The translations under genes and the position numbers were made by a program. Source: Chthonomonas sp. UBA2362 (lineage in GTDB: Bacteria > Armatimonadota > Fimbriimonadia > Fimbriimonadales > Fimbriimonadaceae). From it: 64,000 bases of DNA. The notes beneath the pieces were generated by a model. It made no database searches, was not told the DNA's origin, and was given only the letters and a program-made list of their open reading frames with translations. The stretch spans positions 213,869 to 277,868 of the forward strand of contig DDTO01000006.1 in NCBI GenBank assembly GCA_002344135.1, in the 5' to 3' direction. Each line of letters starts with the position of its first letter. Position 1 is the stretch's first letter. Positions 26,720 to 35,233 of the stretch are shown in pieces.

Positions 26720-26743
26720 TATAGTAGATATATGTATACTATA
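26720..26743. promoter_or_regulatory. AT-rich palindrome at the ribosome binding site of the sigma-like gene
   Basis: The perfect arms TATAGTA and TACTATA enclose ten bases (GATATATGTA), in strong contrast to the GC-rich surroundings. The element touches the Shine-Dalgarno of the minus-strand gene starting at 26707 and contains -10-like hexamers on both strands. It is probably a promoter with an operator. Confidence 0.55.
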
Positions 26744-26765
26744 TGGGGGCTTCCAGCCGGTCTTG

Positions 26766-27716
26766 TCAACCGGTCCCGGCGTCGGTTTCGGCGGCGTTTT
26801 CGAGGTTCATTCGGGCGTTTCGGCGCAATCCTTCGTATCCCGCGCGACGCACTGCCGACCCCTGCGTCAAGCGGTCCCAATCCTCGTGGGGAATCTGGGC
26901 CAATTGGATGAGAGAGGGCCACTCCCGGTCCCGCCGAAGGTCTTCTACCTCGGTCTCCGCCGCCCGCTCTGGTTGGTGGGGCCTCGGCCGATTAAACGGG
27001 CAAACGTCCTGGCACACGTCGCAGCCGAAAGTCCAGTCGCCGATCCCGCGCCGAAGATCGGGCGCGATCTCGCCGCGATGCTCGATGGTCAGGTAGCTGA
27101 TGCAGCGACGGGCATCGACTTGCCAGACATCGTCCTCGAGGACGATCGCGCCGGTGGGGCAGGCGCTCACGCAGGCATCGCAGGTGCCGCACCCGCCGAG
27201 AGAGGGTCGATCGGGGGCGAGCTCGAGGTCGGTGAGCATGAGGCCGATGAAGAACCAGCTGCCTCGATGGGGGTCGATCAGGCAAGTGTTCTTTCCGAAC
27301 CACCCAAGGCCGGCGCGATGTGCATACTCGCGTTCGAGGATCGGCGTCGAATCGACGCAGATTTTGGACCGCGTGCCGGGGGGCAGTCGGCGTGCCAGTT
27401 GCCGCAGTCGTGCGCGAAGCACCTTGTGGTAGTCCCTCCCTAGTGCGTAGGAGGCGATTCGGGGTTGGCCGGGCTGTGGGCTTGCGGAGCGGCGGTAGTT
27501 CATGCCGACCGCCAGCACGGATCGAACCTCGGGCAGGAGAGCCCTCGGGTCTGCCCGCAGCGGCAAGGAGCGTTCGAGGTAGGTCATCTCTCCCGCATAG
27601 CCTTTGCCGAGCCACGCCGCATAGAACTCGATGCTCGCCGGCGGCTCGGGCCGGCAGATGCCGACTCGATCGAACCCGACTTCCAGAGCGGCGTTCTTGA
27701 GGTCAGCCGCGTTCAT
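26766..27716 (-). CDS. queG: Epoxyqueuosine reductase QueG
   Basis: This is a 316-residue protein from the ATG at 27716. It reduces epoxyqueuosine to queuosine in tRNA using cobalamin and two [4Fe-4S] clusters. The ferredoxin-like motifs are CGTCDACVSACPTGAI (about 188-203) and CDVCQDVCPFNR (about 240-251). Upstream, RAGLGWFGKNTCLI is the QueG signature near the active-site Asp. The length is shorter than E. coli QueG (379) because the C-terminal HEAT-like region is reduced. It overlaps the end of ksgA by 14 bases. A TTG at 27725 is an alternative start. Confidence 0.92.
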   Translation of the reverse strand: MNAADLKNAALEVGFDRVGICRPEPPASIEFYAAWLGKGYAGEMTYLERSLPLRADPRALLPEVRSVLAVGMNYRRSASPQPGQPRIASYALGRDYHKVLRARLRQLARRLPPGTRSKICVDSTPILEREYAHRAGLGWFGKNTCLIDPHRGSWFFIGLMLTDLELAPDRPSLGGCGTCDACVSACPTGAIVLEDDVWQVDARRCISYLTIEHRGEIAPDLRRGIGDWTFGCDVCQDVCPFNRPRPHQPERAAETEVEDLRRDREWPSLIQLAQIPHEDWDRLTQGSAVRRAGYEGLRRNARMNLENAAETDAGTG

Positions 27717-28491
27717 CGGTTTCAAGATACTCGCTCATCCGTCGCCAGTCGTCCAATCCGACCTGGTGAGGCCGGATCGTGGGTGGGTGACCGAGATCGG
27801 CGAGGAGCCGGGCGACCCTTGGCCTCTCCAAGCCGATGGCCAGAAAATTGTTCGCAAGGGTCTTGCGCGGCTGGGTAAACCCGGCGCGGATCAGTTTAAA
27901 GAAGTCCTCGCTCGGCTGATCCGGAAGCGGAGTCAGCTCGAGGACCACGCTCGAAACCTTGGGCGGAGGGAGGAACGCCGAGGGCGGGACATCGACGACC
28001 TTGACGATCCGGAACTGGCTCTGGATGAATACCGACAGCGAACCGAAATCCGAGTTGCCCACCTTCGCCACGAGTCGGGTCCCAACCTCTCGCTGCATCA
28101 TCAGCGCGGCCCGCTCATACTTTCCCCGGCAGGCCGCGAAGGCGGTGAGCAAGGGGCCGGTGATGTTGTAGGGGATGTTGGACACCACGGCTCGCGGGTT
28201 CGGCATCTGCTCAAGCAGCGAGCTGAGGTCGATCTCGAGCGCATCTCCGGAGATCACCTTGGCCCGAGGCGCGCTTTCGGCGAGGGCCGAGAGCGCGACG
28301 GGATCGATCTCGACAGCGAGGACGTCTATGCCCGCTTGTGAGATGGGCCTGGTGAGCACCCCGGGGCCTGGGCCGACCTCGAGGACGCCGGCCATTCCTT
28401 CGAGGCGACCTACGATCGCGTCGACGACTCGCTGAGAAATCAGAAAGTGCTGGCCCCATCGCTTGCGGGGCCGATATCCATGCCGGGCCAA
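27703..28491 (-). CDS. rsmA: 16S rRNA dimethyladenosine transferase RsmA/KsgA
   Basis: This 262-residue SAM methyltransferase dimethylates A1518 and A1519 of 16S rRNA. RPRKRWGQHFL near the N-terminus, EVGPGPGVLT (SAM binding) and the catalytic NIPYNI motif are all visible. The only usual start codon before the conserved region is a TTG at 28491, with GAGGG six bases ahead. The residues just upstream (AELRAF) also look conserved in the family, so a CTG at 28503 is possible. It is cotranscribed with queG. Confidence 0.92.
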   Translation of the reverse strand: MARHGYRPRKRWGQHFLISQRVVDAIVGRLEGMAGVLEVGPGPGVLTRPISQAGIDVLAVEIDPVALSALAESAPRAKVISGDALEIDLSSLLEQMPNPRAVVSNIPYNITGPLLTAFAACRGKYERAALMMQREVGTRLVAKVGNSDFGSLSVFIQSQFRIVKVVDVPPSAFLPPPKVSSVVLELTPLPDQPSEDFFKLIRAGFTQPRKTLANNFLAIGLERPRVARLLADLGHPPTIRPHQVGLDDWRRMSEYLETDERG

Positions 28492-28523
28492 AAACGCCCT
28501 CAGCTCGGCAGGATCAGCGAGAT

Positions 28524-29165
28524 TTAGCGAGGGTTCAGAAGGTGAACGACTACTTTTCGTCGACCGAACCTCCGAACCTCGCTGATGGAGTTAAAGCAAA
28601 GGTCGATCCGATTCCCCTTGATTGCGCCACCGGTGTCGCAGGCAAGGGCTAGGCCGTATCCTTCGACATACAGCCACGTGTTGAGCGGAATGTGTCGAGG
28701 GTCGACGGCGGCGCATCCGAAGGCGGCTCGACGGCCCGTGGCAGTTCGGAAGGTCGCGGCCTTGCCCCTGCCCGCGCTAGGATCGTAGGCCGTGGCCTCC
28801 ATGACCCTTCGCGAGCGTGGCGAGAAGCCGCTTCGGCTGGTCTGGAACCCACTCTTACCCATCAGGACGATCTCGTGGGCAGGCTCGATACGCTCCGTGT
28901 CGAGCAGTTCTCGCTTGACGACGCGCTCACCGCGGAAGGTGACGCTGAAGGTCTTCCTGACCGCGCCGTTCTTTCCCTCCTGCGCTTTTCGCATTCGCCC
29001 GGGGCCTACGTCCCGGCTCAACTGATAAATTGTTTCGTACTTGATCGGAGTCGATTCCACGATCGTCGCAACTTTCGTGGCCGGCGATTCCGATGTCTCG
29101 GCCTGTGCCCACCCTAACATAAAAACGAGCGCTGTACCGAGCGCCCAACGTGCTCCTACACGCAT
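28524..29165 (-). CDS. Exported G5/3D-domain cell-wall protein
   Basis: This is a 213-residue protein from the ATG at 29165, with GAGGAGG six bases ahead. It has a signal peptide (ALGTALVFMLGWAQA), a G5-like domain (about 30-115, ending EPAHEIVLMG) and a C-terminal 3D domain with its three aspartates: VDPRHIPLNT, CDTGGAIKG, NRIDLCF. 3D domains occur in lytic transglycosylase-related proteins (MltA fold, YabE, Rpf-like), so a role in peptidoglycan remodelling is likely. No extra catalytic domain is present. A leader of about 180 bases precedes it. Confidence 0.82.
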   Translation of the reverse strand: MRVGARWALGTALVFMLGWAQAETSESPATKVATIVESTPIKYETIYQLSRDVGPGRMRKAQEGKNGAVRKTFSVTFRGERVVKRELLDTERIEPAHEIVLMGKSGFQTSRSGFSPRSRRVMEATAYDPSAGRGKAATFRTATGRRAAFGCAAVDPRHIPLNTWLYVEGYGLALACDTGGAIKGNRIDLCFNSISEVRRFGRRKVVVHLLNPR

Positions 29166-29348
29166 TTGGAACCTCCTCTTGCGGTTTGGGATGGCAGACT
29201 GTACCCGCAGGGACTCCATCGAATGCAAACCCAAAGAGCCCCAGATAACCGGGTTCAGGGCCGCTGAGCCGGACTTATCCGGAGGGAGCGTTCCTTTTCG
29301 TTGCGCGGAATATCGTCGATTTTCTGCGAATTGGTCGTTCGATCAGGT
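29166..29348 (-). promoter_or_regulatory. Long leader of the G5/3D gene, possible structured RNA
   Basis: These 183 bases separate the Lrp gene stop from the G5/3D start. They include a hairpin CCGGA-CTTA-TCCGG (29269-29282) and several complementary G/C blocks. Genes of this type in other phyla are often under c-di-AMP riboswitches, but I do not find that consensus here. The hairpin may simply terminate the Lrp transcript. Confidence 0.3.
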
Positions 29349-29837
29349 TCACTGAAGCAAGGGGTCGATGCGGTCGAGAGGAAGTTCTCGCGACATCTTG
29401 GTAGTGGCCAGGACGAAGCAGGTCTGGATCTTGCCGAGCCCCTTAATGTGGCTCAGCTTGTTTCGGACGAGGGCCTCGTAGGCTTTCATATCCTCGACGA
29501 CGATCTTGAGAAGGAAGTCGAATTCGCCGCTGACGTGATAGCACTCCAGGATCTCGGGTATGTCCAGCACCGCGCGGCGAAATCGTTCGATCGGCGCTTC
29601 TTGGTGAAGGGCGAGGCTAATCTGGGCGAAGACGGTGATGGAGAACCCCAAGCGTTCTTGGTCGAGCATCGTCGAGTAGCCGCGGATGATTCGCAATTCC
29701 TCGAGCTTTCGCACACGCTGCAGCACGGAGGGCGGAGAGAGCTTTACCTCGCGGGCGAGATCGGCGTTGGTGATTCGGCCGTCCTTCTGCAAGAGCCGAA
29801 GGATGTGGAGGTCGACCTCGTCCAGACGGTCGCGCAC
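29349..29837 (-). CDS. Lrp/AsnC family transcriptional regulator
   Basis: This 162-residue protein has an N-terminal HTH (LDEVDLHILRLLQKDGRITN, recognition helix in SPPSVLQRVRKLEE) and a C-terminal RAM/AsnC ligand-binding domain (about 70-150, with VSGEFDFLLKIVVEDM). The GTG start at 29837 has GGAGG nine bases ahead, inside the end of the transporter gene. It lies three bases after the AI-2E-type gene and is probably cotranscribed with it. Confidence 0.9.
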   Translation of the reverse strand: MRDRLDEVDLHILRLLQKDGRITNADLAREVKLSPPSVLQRVRKLEELRIIRGYSTMLDQERLGFSITVFAQISLALHQEAPIERFRRAVLDIPEILECYHVSGEFDFLLKIVVEDMKAYEALVRNKLSHIKGLGKIQTCFVLATTKMSRELPLDRIDPLLQ

Positions 29838-29840
29838 CCG

Positions 29841-31055
29841 CTATACCTCCGCCGCCGTACGGTGTCGAAGCGGAATCACCGGCAGGTTGAGATCGCCGCT
29901 ATGACCCGAGGACGTGACCTTCAGCAGTCGCTCGAGTATCACCTTGATCGAACCGGCCAGCGGGAAGGCGAGAATCATTCCGATCAAGCCGAAAAGAGCG
30001 GCGCCGCTGAAAACGACGAACATGCTCACCAGGGGATGCAGCCCCACGGCACGCCCGACCATGTTCGGATAGACCAACTGGTCGAAGAGGGTCGAGCAGC
30101 CGAGGTAAAGGATCGTGATGAGCAGCGCGAATCCCCAAGCACTTCCGAGGCTGAAGATGATGTTGCCGGTAGTGCCGCTGAGGCCGGTTACGAGAAAGAG
30201 GGTCGTCGCGTTGATCAGCGGCCCCACCATGGGGATGATATAGAGTGCCCCGAAGAGGATGGCGAGCAAGACGGAGTACGGTGCGCCGAGGACGGAGAGC
30301 ACGATCGCCATGACCCCCATGTAGGCGAGGATCGTCAGCGTAACCCCGCGCAAGTACTTGACGAAGACCTCTCCGATCTCACGGATGATCGATAGGGTCT
30401 CGGCACGGATGGACGGAGGTATCCAAGATGCGCTCCGAATCTTGAGTTTTTCAAGGTCGATCAGCATGAAGTAAACGAAGAGCGGCGTGAACAAGAGCAG
30501 GATGATCTGGGAAAAGGCGGTGCCGATGATTCCGAGGAATCCGCTGAAGAAGTGCTCGACGGTGTTCGCGATGTCCGCCCGATGCGGCTCGACGTAGGCG
30601 GTCACTAAGGCTTGCCGCGTCGAGGGCAGGCCGAGACGATCCAGGGTGGGCTGAAGCTGCTCGATGACCTTGTCGACTTGGGCGGTCGGGCCCCCGGGCG
30701 GTTGCGCCCGTACGGCCGGGTTCCATTTGACGAAGTAGTTCTCGTTGGGATTCTCCTGCGAAAGCTGGTTCGTAAAGGCCTGCAGGGAATCCTTAAAGTA
30801 GGTCATCTGGGCCCCGATAACCGGGAGGATGAAGTAGCCCAGCACGCCGACCATACCGAAGAATGCGAAGAAAACGATGGCCACCGCCGAGCCCCGCTTG
30901 TAACCGCGCATGCGTAGCTTCTTGATGCTGGGATCGAGCAGCGCGCTGATGATGAACGCCAGGATGAAAGGAAGCAGGATGCTGCGGACCAGGTACAGGA
31001 ACCAGATCGCGATCCCCACCACCAGCACCCACAGGGCGATCTTCCAGCCGACCAT
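29841..31055 (-). CDS. AI-2E family transporter
   Basis: This 404-residue membrane protein has the PerM/YdiK/TqsA layout: two N-terminal segments with SILLPFILAFIISALLDP, a soluble loop, then about five to six segments with GALYIIPMVGPLINA and NMVGRAVGLHPLVSM, both family signatures. Family members export small molecules or exchange Na+/H+; AI-2 export is proven for only a few. The Lrp regulator follows it. Confidence 0.88.
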   Translation of the reverse strand: MVGWKIALWVLVVGIAIWFLYLVRSILLPFILAFIISALLDPSIKKLRMRGYKRGSAVAIVFFAFFGMVGVLGYFILPVIGAQMTYFKDSLQAFTNQLSQENPNENYFVKWNPAVRAQPPGGPTAQVDKVIEQLQPTLDRLGLPSTRQALVTAYVEPHRADIANTVEHFFSGFLGIIGTAFSQIILLLFTPLFVYFMLIDLEKLKIRSASWIPPSIRAETLSIIREIGEVFVKYLRGVTLTILAYMGVMAIVLSVLGAPYSVLLAILFGALYIIPMVGPLINATTLFLVTGLSGTTGNIIFSLGSAWGFALLITILYLGCSTLFDQLVYPNMVGRAVGLHPLVSMFVVFSGAALFGLIGMILAFPLAGSIKVILERLLKVTSSGHSGDLNLPVIPLRHRTAAEV

Positions 31056-31148
31056 GGCGGCATTATGAAGAAGTGGGAAGTGAAGTTGGGAAGAGGGAAG
31101 TAGGCGGAAACGCCCTCTCTTGCCCGGGAAGAGTTTACGGCTTGACCT

Positions 31149-32645
31149 CTACAGGGGGACCATCCTCCGCTTGAACTGCGGGCCCTCGGGGGTGTCGCGG
31201 ACTTCCCAGCCCGCTTCCTCGATCTCGAGTCGAAGCCGATCTGCGAGAGCGAAGTCCTTTACGCGCTTAGCCTCCAGCCGACGCTCGCTCATTTCGATCA
31301 CCAGGGCGGGCGGTTCGTCTTCGAAGGCCGCAACGGCCGCCGTCTCGACCGGCCCGTCGCCTCTAGGGACGAGGAAACCGAGCAGGTCGCCGATGCGGGC
31401 GAGGAACCGGAGCGCGCTCCGCGCTGAGGCCGCCCCCATGCTCGCCGACTCGCGGAAGACGACTCCTGTCCCCTCCAGCGCCTTGGCAAGCGCCACGGAC
31501 GTATTGAGGTCGTCGCACATGGCGTCGAGGGTGGCGTCGAAGAGGGCGTCCAGTTCAGCGCCGATCGTGTCTGCGCCGTCCGGCCGATCGAGCGCGAGGA
31601 TGGCCAGGCGCTCGCACTCGCGATACCGCTCCAAGTTTTTGGTCGCGTCGCGCAGGGTCTGCATCGTGAAGTTCAGCGGCTTGCCATAAGGCACCGAAAT
31701 CAGCGCGTAGCGAAGCGCAAGCGGATCGACGCCCTTGCCCTCGACCAGGTCACGAACCGTAAAGAAATTGCCGAGGCTCTTGGACATTTTCGCCCCGTCG
31801 ACCTGAAGGAACCGCGTGTGAATCCAATGATTGGCGAACGGTTTGCCGGTCAGGCACTCGCTTTGGGCGACCTCACATTCGTGATGGGGGAAGACGAGGT
31901 CTTCGCCTCCCGCGTGGAGGTCGATCGTCTCGCCCAGGTACTGCATTGCCATCACCGAGCACTCGATATGCCAGCCCGGAAACCCCCAGCCCCAGGGGCT
32001 GTACCACTGCATGAGGTGCTTGTCGTCCTTCTTCCAGAGGGCGAAGTCGGCCGGCTCCCGCTTGTTGTCGTCCTGCACGACGTTGCGGACGGCCTGAAAG
32101 AGATTCTCGCGATCCTTGTTGCCGCTAAGCTTTCCGTATTCGGGGAAACTGGCGACGCTGAAATAGACTCCGGTCGGCGTCTCGTAGGCGTTGCCGCGCT
32201 CGATGAGGTGCTCGACGGCGAGGATTTGCTCCCGCATGTGCTGGGTGGCCCGCGGCCAAACGAGCGGGCGACGAAGGTTCAGCCGCGCCCAATCCTCCTT
32301 AAAGCAGTCGGCGTAGTAGTCTGCGAGGTCCCAAACGTTGACGAACGCCTCGCCCTCCTTGCTCTTGAGGCCCTTTTCCATCCGATCCTCGCCACCGTCC
32401 TGGTCGTCGCTCGTGAGGTGGCCGACGTCGGTGATGTTGCTGACGTAGCTTACGCGCCAGCCGAGGGCCTGGGCGGTCCGAACGACGAGATCGGCGGTCA
32501 GGAAGGTTCGGAAGTTGCCGATGTGGGCGTAGCTGTAGACCGTGGGGCCGCACGAATAGAATCGCAAGTGACCGGGCTCGGCCAGAACCAGGGGCTTGAC
32601 CGAGCGGGTGAGGGTGTCGTAAAGGCGAAACTCGCGCTGGGACAT
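31149..32645 (-). CDS. cysS: Cysteinyl-tRNA synthetase
   Basis: This is a 498-residue class I synthetase from the ATG at 32645. The catalytic zinc ligand Cys32 is in SCGPTVY, the HIGH motif is HIGN (41-44), further zinc ligands lie in WHIECSVM and PHHECEVAQSE, and KMSKSLGN supplies the KMSKS loop. The length is slightly over the usual 460-ish. An upstream in-frame open stretch to 32897 has no support. It is alone on the minus strand and divergent from the GYF-like gene. Confidence 0.95.
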   Translation of the reverse strand: MSQREFRLYDTLTRSVKPLVLAEPGHLRFYSCGPTVYSYAHIGNFRTFLTADLVVRTAQALGWRVSYVSNITDVGHLTSDDQDGGEDRMEKGLKSKEGEAFVNVWDLADYYADCFKEDWARLNLRRPLVWPRATQHMREQILAVEHLIERGNAYETPTGVYFSVASFPEYGKLSGNKDRENLFQAVRNVVQDDNKREPADFALWKKDDKHLMQWYSPWGWGFPGWHIECSVMAMQYLGETIDLHAGGEDLVFPHHECEVAQSECLTGKPFANHWIHTRFLQVDGAKMSKSLGNFFTVRDLVEGKGVDPLALRYALISVPYGKPLNFTMQTLRDATKNLERYRECERLAILALDRPDGADTIGAELDALFDATLDAMCDDLNTSVALAKALEGTGVVFRESASMGAASARSALRFLARIGDLLGFLVPRGDGPVETAAVAAFEDEPPALVIEMSERRLEAKRVKDFALADRLRLEIEEAGWEVRDTPEGPQFKRRMVPL

Positions 32646-32711
32646 GGGATTCTCGAATGTACCAGGCTCGGACCTTTGCAATAGGGACCGTCCTTCTAGT
32701 AAAACGCGCCC

Positions 32712-33275
32712 ATGCGGTACTTCGTCATCGCGCCCGGAGGTCAAAAATATGGGCCTGCCGACGCAGCCCTGCTCAACCAGTGGGCGCTCGAAGGACGCTT
32801 GACGGCGGAGTCCGAGGTAGAAAACGAGATCACCGGCGAGAGGCTCCTCGCCGGGCGAGTTCCCGGCTTCGCGGCGCCCGGCTCGCCGATGAGCCAAGGG
32901 CCTATGGGATACCCCGAAGGGCCGCAGCAGACACCCTATCAGGAGCCGGGCTCAACCTATACACCGCCGGGGCAGAACTGGCAACAGCCGCCGACGCCCT
33001 ACTCGAACTATCCGCGCGGCCAGTATGTCCCGACCAGTTCCGCCGGCTCAGGAGAGTTGACCGGGGCATGGGTGCTGGGCGCCGTCAATTTCCTCGTGTG
33101 CTGTCCCGTGCTGCCGATCATTGGGCTGGTTCTCGCCAACAAGGCCGCAGCCATGGGGCACCCCGGAGCCCATGCTGCTCGGGTGTTCAACATCGTGCTG
33201 ATCATCTTGAGTGCCCTGATTTATGTGTTCTACATCCTCTTCTTCCTGGCGATGGGGATGACAGGGTTCTCCTAG
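32712..33275 (+). CDS. GYF-like domain membrane protein
   Basis: This 187-residue protein has an N-terminal domain (MRYFVIAPGGQKYGPADAAL, then NQWALEGRLTAES) matching the GYF_2 pattern (GxxYGP...W...GR). A Pro/Tyr/Gln-rich linker (about 58-112) follows, then two to three membrane segments (GAWVLGAVNFLVCCPVLPII and IVLIILSALIYVFYILFFLA). The C-terminal part resembles DUF4190 or CD225-type membrane domains. Function is unknown. No clear SD is seen. Confidence 0.65.
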   Translation: MRYFVIAPGGQKYGPADAALLNQWALEGRLTAESEVENEITGERLLAGRVPGFAAPGSPMSQGPMGYPEGPQQTPYQEPGSTYTPPGQNWQQPPTPYSNYPRGQYVPTSSAGSGELTGAWVLGAVNFLVCCPVLPIIGLVLANKAAAMGHPGAHAARVFNIVLIILSALIYVFYILFFLAMGMTGFS

Positions 33276-33406
33276 GGGCGCGCGCTAGCCCGACGTCGCC
33301 AAAGCAGCACGCCAGCAAGCAGCACGGGCGCAAGGAGAATCAGCCATTCGAGCGCGCCGGTGCCACCGTCTAGCTCGAGTCCGGTCAGTCGTTCGACAAA
33401 GTCCAC
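33272..33406 (-). CDS. Candidate 44-residue membrane microprotein
   Basis: The GTG at 33406 opens a 44-residue frame with one hydrophobic segment (WLILLAPVLLAGVLLW) followed by RRRASARP, a plausible inner-membrane peptide with basic tail. It begins 24 bases after the stop of the DUF2207 gene and in the same frame as it. There is no good SD, and its stop interlocks with the stop of the opposing GYF-like gene. It could be a small operon partner or a chance frame. Confidence 0.35.
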   Translation of the reverse strand: MDFVERLTGLELDGGTGALEWLILLAPVLLAGVLLWRRRASARP

Positions 33407-33430
33407 GCGAGGGACCTTACCCAACCTGGC

Positions 33431-35233
33431 CTACCAGCTTCCTCCCCCACCTCCGCCGAACCCACCGCCCGAGAAGCCGCCGCCGCCGAAGCCGCTGCTG
33501 CCGCCGGAAGCCCCTGAGGACCGTGGAGGGGTCGATGCGGCTGACGCCACCGTGTCGTTGATCGAATCGAGGTCGCTCGTGAAGGCATAGGAGTTGAAGG
33601 GTGTGCCGTGGGGCGCCGCGTACCAGGTGGGCAGCGCGACGAGAATGCCCTCGAATGCCCGGACCCATACAGCGGTCAACCCGAATGCGACGGCATGGGG
33701 CAGGTACTCCTCGAAGAGGGCCATGTCCGGCTGACGTTGGGTCATGTGCTCCAGTTCGTCGCCTCGAGCCCTCTTCATAAACTCCTCGAACCCATCGGCT
33801 TGCGAGTGGATCTTCGCGCCGTGGAGTGTCCGCTTCGGCATGCCGCGGGCGAAGAGCAGGACGAGGATCGCTCCGATGCCACCGCCGATCCACGCGGCTA
33901 GAGGCGAAGCCACCGGGCTCAGGGTCGTGCTGAGGATGGCCAACAGCACGCAAACCACGATCCCGCACACGGCCCAAAGCGCCCGAACCGTTTGTGGGGA
34001 CTTCAAGTAGTAGCCGCGGGCCACCAGTTGCTGATAGAGCGTACTCGTCAGGGTCTGCACGTGCGGCGCGACCTTCGTGCGCAAGTCCATTTCGGTAATG
34101 CGGCCGGAGACCGACCCCAGGTGCGTGAGGAGGTTTCGTTCGAACGAGGTGAGATCCGCGCCGGCAGGCTTATCGAGCACTTCGAGTTCCGCGGTCCGCT
34201 TCTTGAACAGGAATCCGGTCTCCTTCGGATGAATTCGCAAGTAGCCCTTCACGGCGAGGCTGATAAAGCCAGCTGCGATGTCTCGCCGGTCGACCCGCTC
34301 GTCGATCATCGCTCCGATCTCCGGGCCGGAGAGTCCTTCGGGCGGCTCGAACTGCGTGACGCGCGGTCCGGCCTTGGGATCGCGCCCGAACATGAACCAC
34401 AAGAAGATCAGGGCAGGAAGAACGAAGACGGGCACCAGGAAGCCGCTGTTCGGCACGACGAAGAGCCATGCGGCCTCAAAGAAGGAGGGTTTCGGTATCG
34501 CCGTGGCCGGCATTGCAAGGGCGATCGTCAGCCCCGATCCCATCCCGACGGGCCGGTTGCACTCGACGAAGTATCGGCCCACGCCGAGGCTGGAAATCGT
34601 ACCGAGCGCATCGTCGGCAACGTTGTCCGCCGGTTTGTCGAGCGTCTGCGATCGGGTCGAGCCGTAGGTCCCGGCAAAGACTCGGGCTCGGACCGCGCTC
34701 GGGTCTCCCTCGTCCGGAAATCGAACTCGGCAAGAGGAGCGTTCGATCATGGTCTCCCACTGATCGCCGGTGACGTTCCAGTAGAGTTCGACCGTCGGAT
34801 GGCCCCAATCGCTCGCGCCTTCGAACCAGTTCAGCATTGCGGCTACCCGGTACCGGATCACGTAGGTCGTTTCCGTCCCCCGTGGGAACCAGACGTCCTC
34901 GTCACCGATACGGATGCGGACGTTCGAGCCCTCGCGAGTGATCTTCGTGGTCAGCGCCTTGCCCGCCTCATCGCTTACGGCGATCCCGGAGAGGACGATC
35001 TGGCGGGCAAGGCCGCGTCCGGTCTCGTACACGACCGGTATCACCCGAAAAATGCCCCGTCTCGACTCGTTGAACTGAACACGGATCTTCTCGGTCACCG
35101 ACATGCTTCCGTCGCGCCGGAGGTCGAGGTCGGCGTCGAATCGCTGGATGACGAAGGCTTGTGCGCCGGCGAGGGCTGTGGTGGAGAGGGCAGTGAGAAG
35201 CAGCAAAACCCGCAGGCTCCTGCTCGTTCGCAT
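33431..35233 (-). CDS. DUF2207 membrane protein
   Basis: This protein is about 600 residues. It has a signal peptide (MRTSRSLRVLLLLTALSTTA), an extracytoplasmic beta-rich DUF2207 domain (about 30-230, with RIGDEDVWFPRGTETTYVIR), a membrane segment (about 245-270), a cytosolic domain, two more membrane segments (about 405-450), and a C-terminal Gly/Ser tail ending GGGGGGSW. This layout is standard for the family, whose function is unknown. An ATG at 35251 is an alternative start with GAGG eight to nine bases ahead; 35233 suits the signal peptide better. Confidence 0.85.
   Translation of the reverse strand: MRTSRSLRVLLLLTALSTTALAGAQAFVIQRFDADLDLRRDGSMSVTEKIRVQFNESRRGIFRVIPVVYETGRGLARQIVLSGIAVSDEAGKALTTKITREGSNVRIRIGDEDVWFPRGTETTYVIRYRVAAMLNWFEGASDWGHPTVELYWNVTGDQWETMIERSSCRVRFPDEGDPSAVRARVFAGTYGSTRSQTLDKPADNVADDALGTISSLGVGRYFVECNRPVGMGSGLTIALAMPATAIPKPSFFEAAWLFVVPNSGFLVPVFVLPALIFLWFMFGRDPKAGPRVTQFEPPEGLSGPEIGAMIDERVDRRDIAAGFISLAVKGYLRIHPKETGFLFKKRTAELEVLDKPAGADLTSFERNLLTHLGSVSGRITEMDLRTKVAPHVQTLTSTLYQQLVARGYYLKSPQTVRALWAVCGIVVCVLLAILSTTLSPVASPLAAWIGGGIGAILVLLFARGMPKRTLHGAKIHSQADGFEEFMKRARGDELEHMTQRQPDMALFEEYLPHAVAFGLTAVWVRAFEGILVALPTWYAAPHGTPFNSYAFTSDLDSINDTVASAASTPPRSSGASGGSSGFGGGGFSGGGFGGGGGGSW

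Noticed and set aside
29166..29348. c-di-AMP (ydaO) riboswitch
   Set aside because: The characteristic 3' conserved block and pseudo-symmetrical G-rich loops are not visible; only general GC pairing is present.
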